DNA from: an uncultured Alcanivorax sp.
GTDB lineage: Bacteria; Pseudomonadota; Gammaproteobacteria; Pseudomonadales; Alcanivoracaceae
Reading direction: 5' to 3'
NCBI RefSeq assembly: GCF_947258575.1
Contig: NZ_CAMYIV010000012.1
Coordinates: 62,001 to 126,000 of the forward strand
DNA length: 64,000 nucleotides
This document shows, one piece after another, positions 17,265-27,015 of this stretch (positions are counted from its first letter, which is position 1; each line of letters opens with the position of its first letter). The notes under the pieces were generated by a model. It saw only the letters and a program-made list of their open reading frames with translations. It was not told where the DNA came from and did no database searches. The position numbers and the translations under genes are program-made.

Positions 17265-19463
17265 TCACAACATATCAATCGGGTCCACATCCAGATGCCA
17301 GCGGCACTGGCGGGCGGCGGGCAGGGTGCGGGCCTGTTCCAGCAACAGGCTGATGGCCTGATGCAGTGGGGGGCGGCTGCTGCATTGCAGCAGCATCTGG
17401 GTGCGGTAGCGCCCGGCGCGTCTTTCCATGGGGGCGGGGACGGGGCCGAGCAGGTGAACACCGGGGGGCAGCGGGATGCCTGCCAGCTGCTGCAGAAACT
17501 CCATGGCGTTGGCCATGCTCATGGCTTCGCAGCGGAACAGGGCAAGGTGACCGAAAGGGGGCAGGCCGGCCATCTTCCGTTCCTCCAGCAAGGCGCTGGC
17601 CAGGGCCGGGTAGTCGCCGCTGGCGGCCAGTTGCAGGAGCGGGTGGTCCGGGTGGCGGGTTTGCAGCAGTACCCGGCCCTGGTCTTCCCGGCCGCTGCGC
17701 CCTGCCACTTGCAGCAGCAGTTGGGCGGCCTGTTCCGGGCCGCGAAAGTCGGCGCTGAGAAAGCCGGCGTCCATGTCCAGAATCACCACCAGAGACAGCT
17801 TCGGGAAGTGATGGCCCTTGGCCAGCATCTGGGTACCCACCATCACTACCGGGTTGCCCTGCTGGATGGTGGCCAGGTGGGCATCCAGGCTGCCCTTGCG
17901 GCGAGTGGCATCCCGGTCGATGCGGATCACCGGGACTTGTATCGACTGTTCCAGTAGTTCGGTGAGTTTTTCGGTGCCACTGCCGGCTTCATGGATGGCG
18001 CTGGAGCCGCATTCCGGGCAGCGCGATGGCACCCGCTGCTGATAGTCGCAGTGGTGGCAGCGCAGGCTGCCTTCGCTGCGGTGCCAGGTCAGGAAGCTGT
18101 CGCAACGGCGGCATTCCGCCTGCCAGCCGCAATCCTGGCAGAGGATCATGGGGGCGTAGCCGCGCCGGTTGATAAAGACCAGGGCCTGGTTGCCCTGCTC
18201 GACGCAGTGTTTTATCGCCTGCAGGGACTGGGGTAGCAGAGGTTGACCGGGAGCGGCCAGGGTGCCGTCGAGGATTTCGATGGGCGGGCGTCCCTGATCG
18301 GTGGCTCGTTGCGACAGTTTCAGCCACTGGAAGCGTTCCTCCCGGGCCAGTTGCAGGGTTTCCAAGGCCGGGGTGGCGCTGCCCAGCACCACCGGGATAT
18401 CCAGTTGCTGGGCTCGCCAGGTGGCCAGGTCGCGGGCATGGAAGCGAAAGCCGTCCTGTTGTTTCAGGGAGGCGTCGTGGGCTTCGTCGACAATGATCAG
18501 GCCCGGGTCGGCCATTGGGGTAAAGATGGCAGAGCGGGTGCCGATGATGATGCGCGCCTTGCCATCCCGGGCCGCCAGCCAGTTGTCCAGCCGCTCCCGG
18601 TCAGTGAGCCCGGAGTGCAGGGTGACTACCGGCACCGCGAATCGCTGGCGGAAGCGCTGCACTGTCTGCGGTGTCAGGCCGATTTCCGGGATCAGCACCA
18701 GAACCTGTTTGCCGGCGGTCAGATGCGCGGTCATGGCCTGTAAGTAGACCTCGGTCTTGCCGCTGCCGGTGACGCCGTCGAGCAGGAAGGGGGAAAAGCC
18801 CCGGGCTTCTTGCAGGGCGTGGATGGCCTTGCGCTGTTCTGCATTGGCGGCCAGGGGGGGCTGGGCCAGAATGTCCTTGGGCGGTGCGTCATCGTCCATA
18901 GCCACCTGCTCCGCCCAGCCCTTGTCTCGCAGGCTGTTTAGGGCGGTTGAAGGAACCTCCAGGGCGGCGAGCATGGCGCTGCTCAACCCCTTGGGGTGAT
19001 CACGCAAGGTGAGCAGGGCCTGGCGTTGGCGCGGCGCCCGACTGACCTGGTCGTCGCTGACATGGTGACCCCGTTCGGTAAGCTGCCAGCGTTTTTCCTG
19101 GCTTGCTTGGGCATCGTTGCCCTGACGCAGCAGGGCGGGCAGGGCATAATTGAGGACCTCGCCGAGGGGGTGGTGGTAATAGCGGGCGGCCCGTTCGCAC
19201 AGCTGGTAGAGCTCTGCCGGCAGGACAGGGCTGTCGTCCAGCACCCGTTGGACGGCTTTGAGTTTGGGGTAATCGCTGTTGCCGTGACCGTGGACCAGGC
19301 CCACCAGGGTGCGACGACCGAAAGAGACTTGCACCCGGCAGCCGCGCGCAGGCGGGGTGTCGCCCGGGTACAGGTAGTCAAAGCAGCCTGTTAGCGGCAC
19401 CGGCAGGGCAATTTGCAGGGTTTTCTTGGCTGACAAGGGCGTTCCTGAAGACTGCGGTGGCAA
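17265..19463 (-). CDS. priA: Primosomal protein N' (replication restart helicase PriA)
   Basis: 3'-to-5' superfamily 2 helicase that reloads DnaB at stalled forks. 732 residues. The N-terminal 3'BD (LPVPLTGCFDYLYP) precedes the helicase core with Walker A DGVTGSGKTE (229-238) and DEAH (326-329). A paired zinc-finger cysteine cluster follows (CQDCGWQAECRRCD and CHHCDYQQ with CPECGS). The start is uncertain: TTG at 19463 has a GAAGG nearby, and TTG at 19436 (before SAKKTLQIALPVPL) has AGGA at good spacing; there is no suitable ATG. It is divergent from rpmE. Confidence 0.96.
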   Translation of the reverse strand: MPPQSSGTPLSAKKTLQIALPVPLTGCFDYLYPGDTPPARGCRVQVSFGRRTLVGLVHGHGNSDYPKLKAVQRVLDDSPVLPAELYQLCERAARYYHHPLGEVLNYALPALLRQGNDAQASQEKRWQLTERGHHVSDDQVSRAPRQRQALLTLRDHPKGLSSAMLAALEVPSTALNSLRDKGWAEQVAMDDDAPPKDILAQPPLAANAEQRKAIHALQEARGFSPFLLDGVTGSGKTEVYLQAMTAHLTAGKQVLVLIPEIGLTPQTVQRFRQRFAVPVVTLHSGLTDRERLDNWLAARDGKARIIIGTRSAIFTPMADPGLIIVDEAHDASLKQQDGFRFHARDLATWRAQQLDIPVVLGSATPALETLQLAREERFQWLKLSQRATDQGRPPIEILDGTLAAPGQPLLPQSLQAIKHCVEQGNQALVFINRRGYAPMILCQDCGWQAECRRCDSFLTWHRSEGSLRCHHCDYQQRVPSRCPECGSSAIHEAGSGTEKLTELLEQSIQVPVIRIDRDATRRKGSLDAHLATIQQGNPVVMVGTQMLAKGHHFPKLSLVVILDMDAGFLSADFRGPEQAAQLLLQVAGRSGREDQGRVLLQTRHPDHPLLQLAASGDYPALASALLEERKMAGLPPFGHLALFRCEAMSMANAMEFLQQLAGIPLPPGVHLLGPVPAPMERRAGRYRTQMLLQCSSRPPLHQAISLLLEQARTLPAARQCRWHLDVDPIDML

Positions 19464-19489
19464 AGAGCCTTCAAATAGGCCCTCAGCGC

Positions 19490-19517
19490 TTGCGGATTGG
19501 GATCAAGCTGTTATGAT
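19490..19517 (+). promoter_or_regulatory. Candidate sigma-70 promoter of rpmE
   Basis: TTGCGG (19490-19495), a 16-nt spacer, then TATGAT (19512-19517), with about 75 nt of leader before the rpmE ATG. It lies just upstream of the divergent priA start. Confidence 0.45.
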
Positions 19518-19594
19518 TCGCCTTCTTTTTCCCAGACGCAAGCCGTGTGGTGCCTGTCGTAGAGCCAGGTAGCGACACATATTGGAGCTCAGCA

Positions 19595-19813
19595 ATGAAA
19601 CCAGAGATTCATCCCGAATACCAGGCAGCGACTTATACCTGCAGCTGCGGTAATGTTATTGAAAGCCATTCCACCCGCGGCGGTGCGATGGACCTGGACG
19701 TTTGTTCCGCTTGCCATCCTTTCTATACCGGCAAGCAGAAGCAAGCCGACAGCGGTGGCCAGATCGACAAGTTCAAGCAGCGTTTCGGCATGATGCGCAG
19801 CAAGAAGGACTAA
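19595..19813 (+). CDS. rpmE: Ribosomal protein bL31 (zinc-binding form)
   Basis: 72 residues from [19 protein letters not shown], with a GGAG ribosome binding site 7 nt upstream; the longer open frame lacks family support. The cysteines CSCGNV and [13 protein letters not shown] give the C+ type that binds zinc. It is not the zinc-independent paralogue. Large-subunit protein at the intersubunit bridge. Followed by a strong terminator, so probably a single-gene unit. Confidence 0.97.
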   Translation: MKPEIHPEYQAATYTCSCGNVIESHSTRGGAMDLDVCSACHPFYTGKQKQADSGGQIDKFKQRFGMMRSKKD

Positions 19814-19845
19814 ACAGCGTTTTCACCGCAGTTTATGTAGCCTTT

Positions 19846-19871
19846 AAAAAGCACCCTGCGGGGTGCTTTTT
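19846..19871 (+). terminator. Rho-independent terminator after rpmE
   Basis: AAAAAGCACCC pairs perfectly with GGGTGCTTTTT (11 bp, TGCG loop). The symmetrical A and T tracts would let it work in both directions. Confidence 0.92.
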
Positions 19872-19941
19872 GCTTTGAGATCTTGCGTACACAGTGTTTA
19901 GCCTGACAGTTTAGCCCGACTAGGGACCAGCGGAGACCAGC

Positions 19942-21216
19942 ATGTCTGAGGATTTGAGAACGGCGGCCCTGGAATACCACGCCAAACCGCGGCCAGGGAA
20001 AATCAGCGTTGAGGTAACCAAGCCGGCGGCAACCAGCCGTGATCTGAGCCTGGCCTATAGTCCGGGTGTGGCGGAACCGGTGCGCGAGATCGCCCGGGAG
20101 CCGGAGCTGGCCTACCGCTTTACCGCCAAGGGCAATCTGGTCGCCGTGATCAGTGATGGCACCGCCATCCTGGGTCTGGGCAATCTGGGTGCGCTGGCGT
20201 CCAAGCCGGTGATGGAAGGTAAGGGGATTCTGTTCAAGCTGTTTGCCGGTATCGATGTGTTTGATATCGAAGTGGACGCGGAAGACTCCCAGGCCTTTAT
20301 CGACACTGTGGTGCGTATCCATCGCACCTTTGGCGGTATCAACCTGGAAGATATCCGGGCGCCGGAGTGTTTCGAGATCGAGCGCATCCTTAAAGAGCAG
20401 TGCGATGTGCCGGTCTTCCACGATGATCAGCACGGCACCGCCATCGTGGTGGGTGCGGGTCTGATCAATGCGCTGGAAATCCAGAAAAAGCGTATCGAAG
20501 ACATCAAGGTGGTCTGTGTGGGTGCCGGCGCCGCGGGCGTGGCATCGGTGCGGTTGCTGATCGAGATGGGCGCGCGCAAGGAAAATATCCTGGTGCTGGA
20601 TCGCAAGGGCGTGATTCACAGCCGTCGCGATGATCTCAACCAGTACAAGGCGGCGCTGGCCAACGATACCGACAAGCGCACCCTGAACGATGCGGTGGAA
20701 GATGCGGACGTGTTTATCGGTGTGTCCGGCCCGGACATGCTGACGCCGGAAATGGTCAAGAAGATGGCGCCCCGGCCGATCATCTTTGCCCTGGCAAACC
20801 CGGATCCGGAAATTCGCCCGGAGGTGGCCAAGGCGGCGCGCCCGGATGCGATCGTGGCTACCGGGCGTTCCGATTTTCCCAACCAGGTGAACAATGTGCT
20901 GTGTTTCCCGTACATGTTCCGTGGTGCTCTGGACGTGCGCTCCACCTCGATCACCGAGGAAATGAAGATCGCTGCGGTGCACGCCATTGCCGAGCTGGTG
21001 CGTGAAGCGCCGCCTCAGGAAGTGCTGGACGCCTATGGCGGTGAGCCGCTGACCTTTGGTGCGGACTACATCATTCCCAAGCCCAATGATCCTCGTCTGC
21101 TGGGCCGTGTGTCCTCGGCGGTGGCTCGTGCGGCGGTGGATTGTGGTGTGGCTCGCAAGGGCTACCCCTCTCATTATCCGTTGAACTCACTGGATGAGAT
21201 TTTTCCGGAGTTGTGA
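19942..21216 (+). CDS. NAD(P)-dependent malic enzyme, short form
   Basis: Oxidative decarboxylation of malate to pyruvate, supplying NADPH, for example for lipid synthesis. 424 residues, containing the malic N-terminal domain (AYSPGVAEPVREIA; catalytic Tyr and Lys region LGNLGALASKPVMEGK) and the NAD-binding domain (VCVGAGAAGVASVRLL). The metal-binding FHDDQHGTA is intact. It lacks the C-terminal phosphotransacetylase-like domain of the about 760-residue MaeB, so I leave the symbol open. It is preceded by rpmE and its terminator, and ends 38 nt before a strong terminator. Confidence 0.93.
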   Translation: MSEDLRTAALEYHAKPRPGKISVEVTKPAATSRDLSLAYSPGVAEPVREIAREPELAYRFTAKGNLVAVISDGTAILGLGNLGALASKPVMEGKGILFKLFAGIDVFDIEVDAEDSQAFIDTVVRIHRTFGGINLEDIRAPECFEIERILKEQCDVPVFHDDQHGTAIVVGAGLINALEIQKKRIEDIKVVCVGAGAAGVASVRLLIEMGARKENILVLDRKGVIHSRRDDLNQYKAALANDTDKRTLNDAVEDADVFIGVSGPDMLTPEMVKKMAPRPIIFALANPDPEIRPEVAKAARPDAIVATGRSDFPNQVNNVLCFPYMFRGALDVRSTSITEEMKIAAVHAIAELVREAPPQEVLDAYGGEPLTFGADYIIPKPNDPRLLGRVSSAVARAAVDCGVARKGYPSHYPLNSLDEIFPEL

Positions 21217-21226
21217 TGGGGCGTGC

Positions 21227-21370
21227 TTGATGCGAAGCGCCTGACGCAAGACGAAAAAAACCGCCGAAAGGCGGTTTTTTTATGGGCCTGCCAGGCCTGA
21301 TGCTTGACGCGAAAAAGCGGTCCTTACAGTGATCAGCGTCAGGCGTCAGGCGTCAGGCGTCAGGCGTTAA
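21227..21370. repeat. Heptamer-armed palindrome, copy D (GCGTCAG)
   Basis: On the right, four exact heptamers GCGTCAG (21336-21363) are followed by GCGTTAA (21364-21370), whose TTA is the complement of the mrcA stop codon. On the left, CGCCTGACGC (near 21239-21248) is the inverse of the same word. The malic-enzyme terminator forms the centre. This is the most regular tandem array of the set. Confidence 0.65.
21254..21281 (+). terminator. Rho-independent terminator between malic enzyme gene and mrcA
   Basis: AAAAAAACCGCC pairs perfectly with GGCGGTTTTTTT (12 bp) around a GAAA tetraloop. Its A and T tracts make it bidirectional for the two convergent genes. Confidence 0.95.
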
Positions 21371-23943
21371 AATATCTGTTCCGGTGCGCTGTTGCTGCCG
21401 CCGGGGCCGCGCTGGGGTTCCATTTCCGGCACCTGGTCCTCAATAAAGTACTCGCGGATGGCATTGGGGTTATCCGGGCGCGCCAGCAGGCCGCTGTCGG
21501 GATCGATCCGCACGGTGGCGATGCCGGAGGGTTGCTCCAGTTGACGTTCCGGAACCCCTTGCAGGGCCGGGCCCATGTAGTCGATCCAGATCGGCAGGGC
21601 TGCCTTGCCACCGTATTCGCCCCAGCCCAGGTTGGCCGGGTTGTCAAAGCCCACCCAGACGGTGGCCACCAGGTCTGGCGCATAGCCAGAGAACCAGGCA
21701 TCCACCTGGTCGTTGGTGGTGCCGGTCTTGCCAGCCAGGTCATCACGGCCCAGGGCGCGGGCCTTGTTGCCGGTGCCAACCCGAATCACATCCTGGAGCA
21801 TGGAATTCATCAGCCAGGCAATGCGTGGATCCAGTACCCGTGGGGCCATGACTGGTTCTGGCTGTATCGGTGTGATTGGCTTGTCGGCGTTGTCCCCGTC
21901 ATCAGAGCCGGATTCTTCTGTTGATGCCAGCTCGGTGATCTCATCTTCCAGTTTCAGAGGTGGCAGGCAGGGGGGCTCGCAGAGAATGACGTCCGCTGCC
22001 TGCCAGAGGATGTCGCCATCCGCATTTTCAATGCGCTGAATGGCCCAGGGGGTAACCCGGTAGCCACCGTTCGCGAAGACGCTGTAGGCGTTGGCAATAT
22101 CCATCGGGGTGACGCTGGCACTACCCAGTGCCAGGGACAGGTCTCGCTGAAAGCCGTCAGCGGGCAGGCCGAAGCGTTTCAGGGTGCCCATGGCCTGGCT
22201 GATGCCGATCTGACGCAGAATGCGAATGGAGACCAGGTTCAGGGAGCGATACAGGGCCTCGCGCATGCGGGTGGGGCCGTAGAACTTGCCGCTGGCACCA
22301 GTGGGGCGCCAGGCGGTTTCCAGCTTGTCGTCATCGAACACCACGGGCGCGTCATTGATGATGGAGGCAGGGGTGAAGCCGTTCTCCATGGCGGAGGTAT
22401 AGATGAAGGGTTTGAATACGGAGCCGGCCTGGCGCTCACTTTGCACGGCCCGATTGAAGTTGGAAGCCGAAAAGCTGTAGCCACCCTGCATGGCGACCAC
22501 GGCACCGGTGGCCGGGTCCAGTGAGACCAGGGCGGATTGCGCGACGGGCAACTGGGCCAGGCGCCAGCGGCGGTTATCGTCCGGGCCCACCGGGCGGACT
22601 CGGATGATGTCGCCCCGGGTCAGTACGTCGGCGGCTTTCTGAGGCTCTTCGCCGACATATTTGTTGTTGAGCTGGGGGCGGGCCCAGCGGATATCATCCC
22701 AGGCCAGTTGGGCGCGCTTGCCATCGCGGAACAGGATGTCTGCATCCTGGTCGCCAACGCGGGTGACGATGACCGGTTGCAGGGGGCCGATTCGTTGCTG
22801 GTCGCGGATCATCTTTACCCAGCGGGCGACTTTCGGGTCCAGCCCGGTAATGGTTTTCTCGATTTCCGCTTTTTCTGCCTGCGCAGGCAGTTCGCTCTCT
22901 TCTGTCGGTGGCTGTTCACTGTCAGACACGTCGATGGCCGGCAATGCCGGGGCTTCGCTGATGTCTCGCTGCGCTACCGGGCCGCGATAACCATGGCGTT
23001 CGTCGTAGCTGTGCAGGCCGGTTCGCAGTGCCTGTACCGCCGCGGCCTGGCGCTTGCTGTCGATGGTGGTGATGATGCGAATGCCGTCGGTAAAAATATC
23101 CTGTTCCACCAGTTTGGCCGCCTGCAGGCGGACCATTTCGCCCACGTAGGCGGCATCTACCTCGGGGCGGGCAGCATGGAAACGGGCACTGACCGGTTCC
23201 GCCTGGGCTGCCTTGCGCGCCTCAGGGGTGAGGGCGCCGGTTTCTTCCATTCGAAACAGGATCCAGTTGCGTCGCACTCTCGCCCGTTCCGGATTGGTGA
23301 TCGGGTTATAGGCGGAAGGGGCCTTGGGCAGGCCGGCGATCATGGCCTGCTGGGCGATATCGAGCTCCCCCACAGATTTGCCGTAGTAGACCTGGGCGGC
23401 GGCTTCGGCCCCGTAGGCCCGGTGGCCCAGATAGATCTTGTTCAGGTAAAGCTCGAGAATCTCTTGCTTGCTGAGTACCCGCTCGATCTGGATGGCCAGG
23501 ACAATCTCGTTGAATTTGCGCAGAAAGCGCTGGTCCCGGCTGAGGAAGAAGTTGCGCGCGACCTGCATGGTGATGGTGGAGCCGCCGGAGCGGATTTCCC
23601 GGTAGCGGGCCAGTTCCACGGCGGCCCGTACCAGGCCTTTCAGATCAACGCCGTTGTGCCTGAAGAAGCGCTCATCTTCAGCAGCCAGTACTGCCTGGAC
23701 CAGGGTTTCCGGCAATTCCTCGTAGGAGACCGGTTGTCGGCGTTTTTCCCCATATTCAGCAATAAGTTTTATATCATTGCTGTAAATGCGCAGGGGAATC
23801 TGGTATTCCACCTCGCGGATCTGACTGGCGGGGGGCAGTTGCGGGGCCAGATACAAATAGCTGGCGGCCAGAATGGATAGCCCGCCACCGGCGCCGGCAA
23901 TCAGGAGAAGGAGCAGGTATCGGGTCCAGGAGGGTAAGCGCAT
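21367..23943 (-). CDS. mrcA: Penicillin-binding protein 1A
   Basis: Bifunctional class A PBP making and cross-linking peptidoglycan. 858 residues. It has a short cytoplasmic N-terminus and a membrane helix (about 10-32). The GT51 glycosyltransferase domain has catalytic EDERFFRHNG (Glu89) and GGSTITMQVARNFFL. An OB-like insertion (about 320-450) follows. The transpeptidase domain has SVFK (Ser508), SLN in YRSLNLVS, and KTGTTND near 735. It is divergent from pilM, as in Pseudomonas. Its minus-strand promoter region contains a perfect TATAAT. Confidence 0.97.
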   Translation of the reverse strand: MRLPSWTRYLLLLLIAGAGGGLSILAASYLYLAPQLPPASQIREVEYQIPLRIYSNDIKLIAEYGEKRRQPVSYEELPETLVQAVLAAEDERFFRHNGVDLKGLVRAAVELARYREIRSGGSTITMQVARNFFLSRDQRFLRKFNEIVLAIQIERVLSKQEILELYLNKIYLGHRAYGAEAAAQVYYGKSVGELDIAQQAMIAGLPKAPSAYNPITNPERARVRRNWILFRMEETGALTPEARKAAQAEPVSARFHAARPEVDAAYVGEMVRLQAAKLVEQDIFTDGIRIITTIDSKRQAAAVQALRTGLHSYDERHGYRGPVAQRDISEAPALPAIDVSDSEQPPTEESELPAQAEKAEIEKTITGLDPKVARWVKMIRDQQRIGPLQPVIVTRVGDQDADILFRDGKRAQLAWDDIRWARPQLNNKYVGEEPQKAADVLTRGDIIRVRPVGPDDNRRWRLAQLPVAQSALVSLDPATGAVVAMQGGYSFSASNFNRAVQSERQAGSVFKPFIYTSAMENGFTPASIINDAPVVFDDDKLETAWRPTGASGKFYGPTRMREALYRSLNLVSIRILRQIGISQAMGTLKRFGLPADGFQRDLSLALGSASVTPMDIANAYSVFANGGYRVTPWAIQRIENADGDILWQAADVILCEPPCLPPLKLEDEITELASTEESGSDDGDNADKPITPIQPEPVMAPRVLDPRIAWLMNSMLQDVIRVGTGNKARALGRDDLAGKTGTTNDQVDAWFSGYAPDLVATVWVGFDNPANLGWGEYGGKAALPIWIDYMGPALQGVPERQLEQPSGIATVRIDPDSGLLARPDNPNAIREYFIEDQVPEMEPQRGPGGSNSAPEQIF

Positions 23944-24003
23944 GTTTTCGACAACTACTGGCTGGTATCGGTAGAAAGGCCTAGCGGGCCCGTGAAGTGG
24001 GTC

Positions 24004-24052
24004 ATTATATGGTGGAAAGGTTGTTGTGATCTAATATCTGTTCTGCTATTAC
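24004..24052. promoter_or_regulatory. Back-to-back promoter candidates for mrcA and pilMNOPQ
   Basis: For pilM (plus strand): TTGTGA (24024-24029), 17 nt, TATTAC (24047-24052). For mrcA (minus strand): a perfect -10 TATAAT, the complement of ATTATA at 24004-24009, about 60 nt before the ATG; no convincing -35. The 198-nt gap between the two genes is AT-rich compared with its surroundings. Confidence 0.4.
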
Positions 24053-24123
24053 TACACCTAAAGTGATTCGACATAAAAAACGTGTAAGTGTATCTTTATC
24101 AAGAAAAAACACTTTAATAATAA

Positions 24124-25771
<1,648 letters not shown>

Positions 25772-25775
<4 letters not shown>

Positions 25776-26449
25776 AAGCCTCTGAGCTGAAAAATATGGA
25801 TTTGCGCGAGCTGATTGATCAGGTCAACAGCCTTGATTTCGAAAATGTTGGTGGCTGGCCTCCTCCCGTAAAAGTCGGGGCAGGTATTCTGGTCTTGGTA
25901 TTGGTGCTGCTGCTTGGTTATTTTTTGGTGATTCAGGATTTGAACGTTACCCTGGAACAGCAAAAAAGAGAGGAGGTCTCGCTTCTCAAGAGTTATGAAA
26001 AGAAAGCTTTTGAAGCTCACAATCTTGATCAATTCCGGGCTCAGCTTGCCGAAATGGAGCAGACCTTCGGTGCCCTCCTGAAACAACTTCCTAAAGATAC
26101 TGAGGTTCCAGGCTTGCTTGAGGATATTACTCATACTGGGCTTGGCAGTGGTTTGGAGTTCGAGGAAATTGCGCTCAAGAGCGAGTTGGAAAAGGAGTTT
26201 TACGCCGAGTTGCCAATTGATATCAAGGTGGTTGGTGATTATCACGGCTTTGGGTCGTTTGTGTCCGGTGTGGCGGCCTTGCCGAGGATCGTTACGCTTC
26301 ATGACTTTGTTATTGCCTGGCCCCAAGATAATGAAAAAGAGTTGAAAGCGTTGGGCCTGCTGAAAATGGACATCACTGCAAAGACCTATCGTTACTCAAG
26401 TCAGGGCGATGTTTCTCCGAATAATAAACCGGCCGCTGGTCGCAAATAG
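25772..26449 (+). CDS. pilO: Type IV pilus alignment protein PilO
   Basis: 225 residues. A cytoplasmic segment of about 30 residues leads into one membrane helix (VKVGAGILVLVLVLLLGYFLV). A periplasmic coiled coil (EQQKREEVSLLKSYEKKAFE) and a ferredoxin-like core follow; PilO heterodimerises with PilN and binds PilP. The conserved PPPVKxG element lies before the helix. It starts inside the pilN stop (ATGA overlap). Confidence 0.95.
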
Positions 26450-26458
26450 GGAGGGCAG

Positions 26459-26995
26459 ATGATGTCTTGTAACAGGTATGCTGCGATTCCTCTTGTTGCG
26501 GTCTTTGTGTTCGGGCTTGCCGGCTGTGGCTCTGGTGCCAATCTGGGTGAACTGGATGCGCGGCTGCAAGAAATCAAGGCGCGGCCCAGGGGGCGTATTG
26601 AGCCGCCGCCGGAATTCAAACCGATTGCCACCTATGCCTATGCGGGGCACCAGCTCCGCTCGCCGTTTGTTGCTCCCATGGAGCAGGAATTGATTGCGGT
26701 AACCGATGGAAGAAAAGTCGAGCCGGATATCGGTCGCCCCAAGGAATATCTTGAGCGTTTCCCGCTGGATTCACTGAAAATGGTGGGGACAATTAGTCGG
26801 CCGGGCGGGTCGCTTGAGGCCTTGATATCTGACCCTTCCGGAGCGGTGACACGGGTTCAGCCCGGTAGCTATATGGGGAAAAATTTTGGTCGCGTCAAAG
26901 ATGTGACGGAAGTGAAAGTGAGTCTTGTGGAAATTGTGCCAGACGGACGTGACGGTTGGGTTGAGCGGTCCAGTAACGTCACTATTTCCGAATAA
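26459..26995 (+). CDS. pilP: Type IV pilus assembly lipoprotein PilP
   Basis: Inner-membrane lipoprotein linking PilNO to the secretin PilQ. 178 residues with lipobox LAGCGSG. The N-terminal disordered region is proline-rich (GRIEPPPEFKPIATYAY), and the following YAGHQLRSPF is the conserved PilP motif. The C-terminal beta-sandwich HR domain (about 85-178) contains FPLDSLKMVGTI and VQPGSYMGKNFGRV. Two in-frame ATGs (26459, 26462); a GGAGGG ribosome binding site precedes them. Confidence 0.96.
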   Translation: MMSCNRYAAIPLVAVFVFGLAGCGSGANLGELDARLQEIKARPRGRIEPPPEFKPIATYAYAGHQLRSPFVAPMEQELIAVTDGRKVEPDIGRPKEYLERFPLDSLKMVGTISRPGGSLEALISDPSGAVTRVQPGSYMGKNFGRVKDVTEVKVSLVEIVPDGRDGWVERSSNVTISE

Positions 26996-27015
26996 CAGTC
27001 GCTGGGGATCCAGTT

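Noticed and set aside
21336..21370. Short direct repeats that might suggest a CRISPR array
   Set aside because: Units are 7 nt and contiguous without spacers; no cas genes are in the window.
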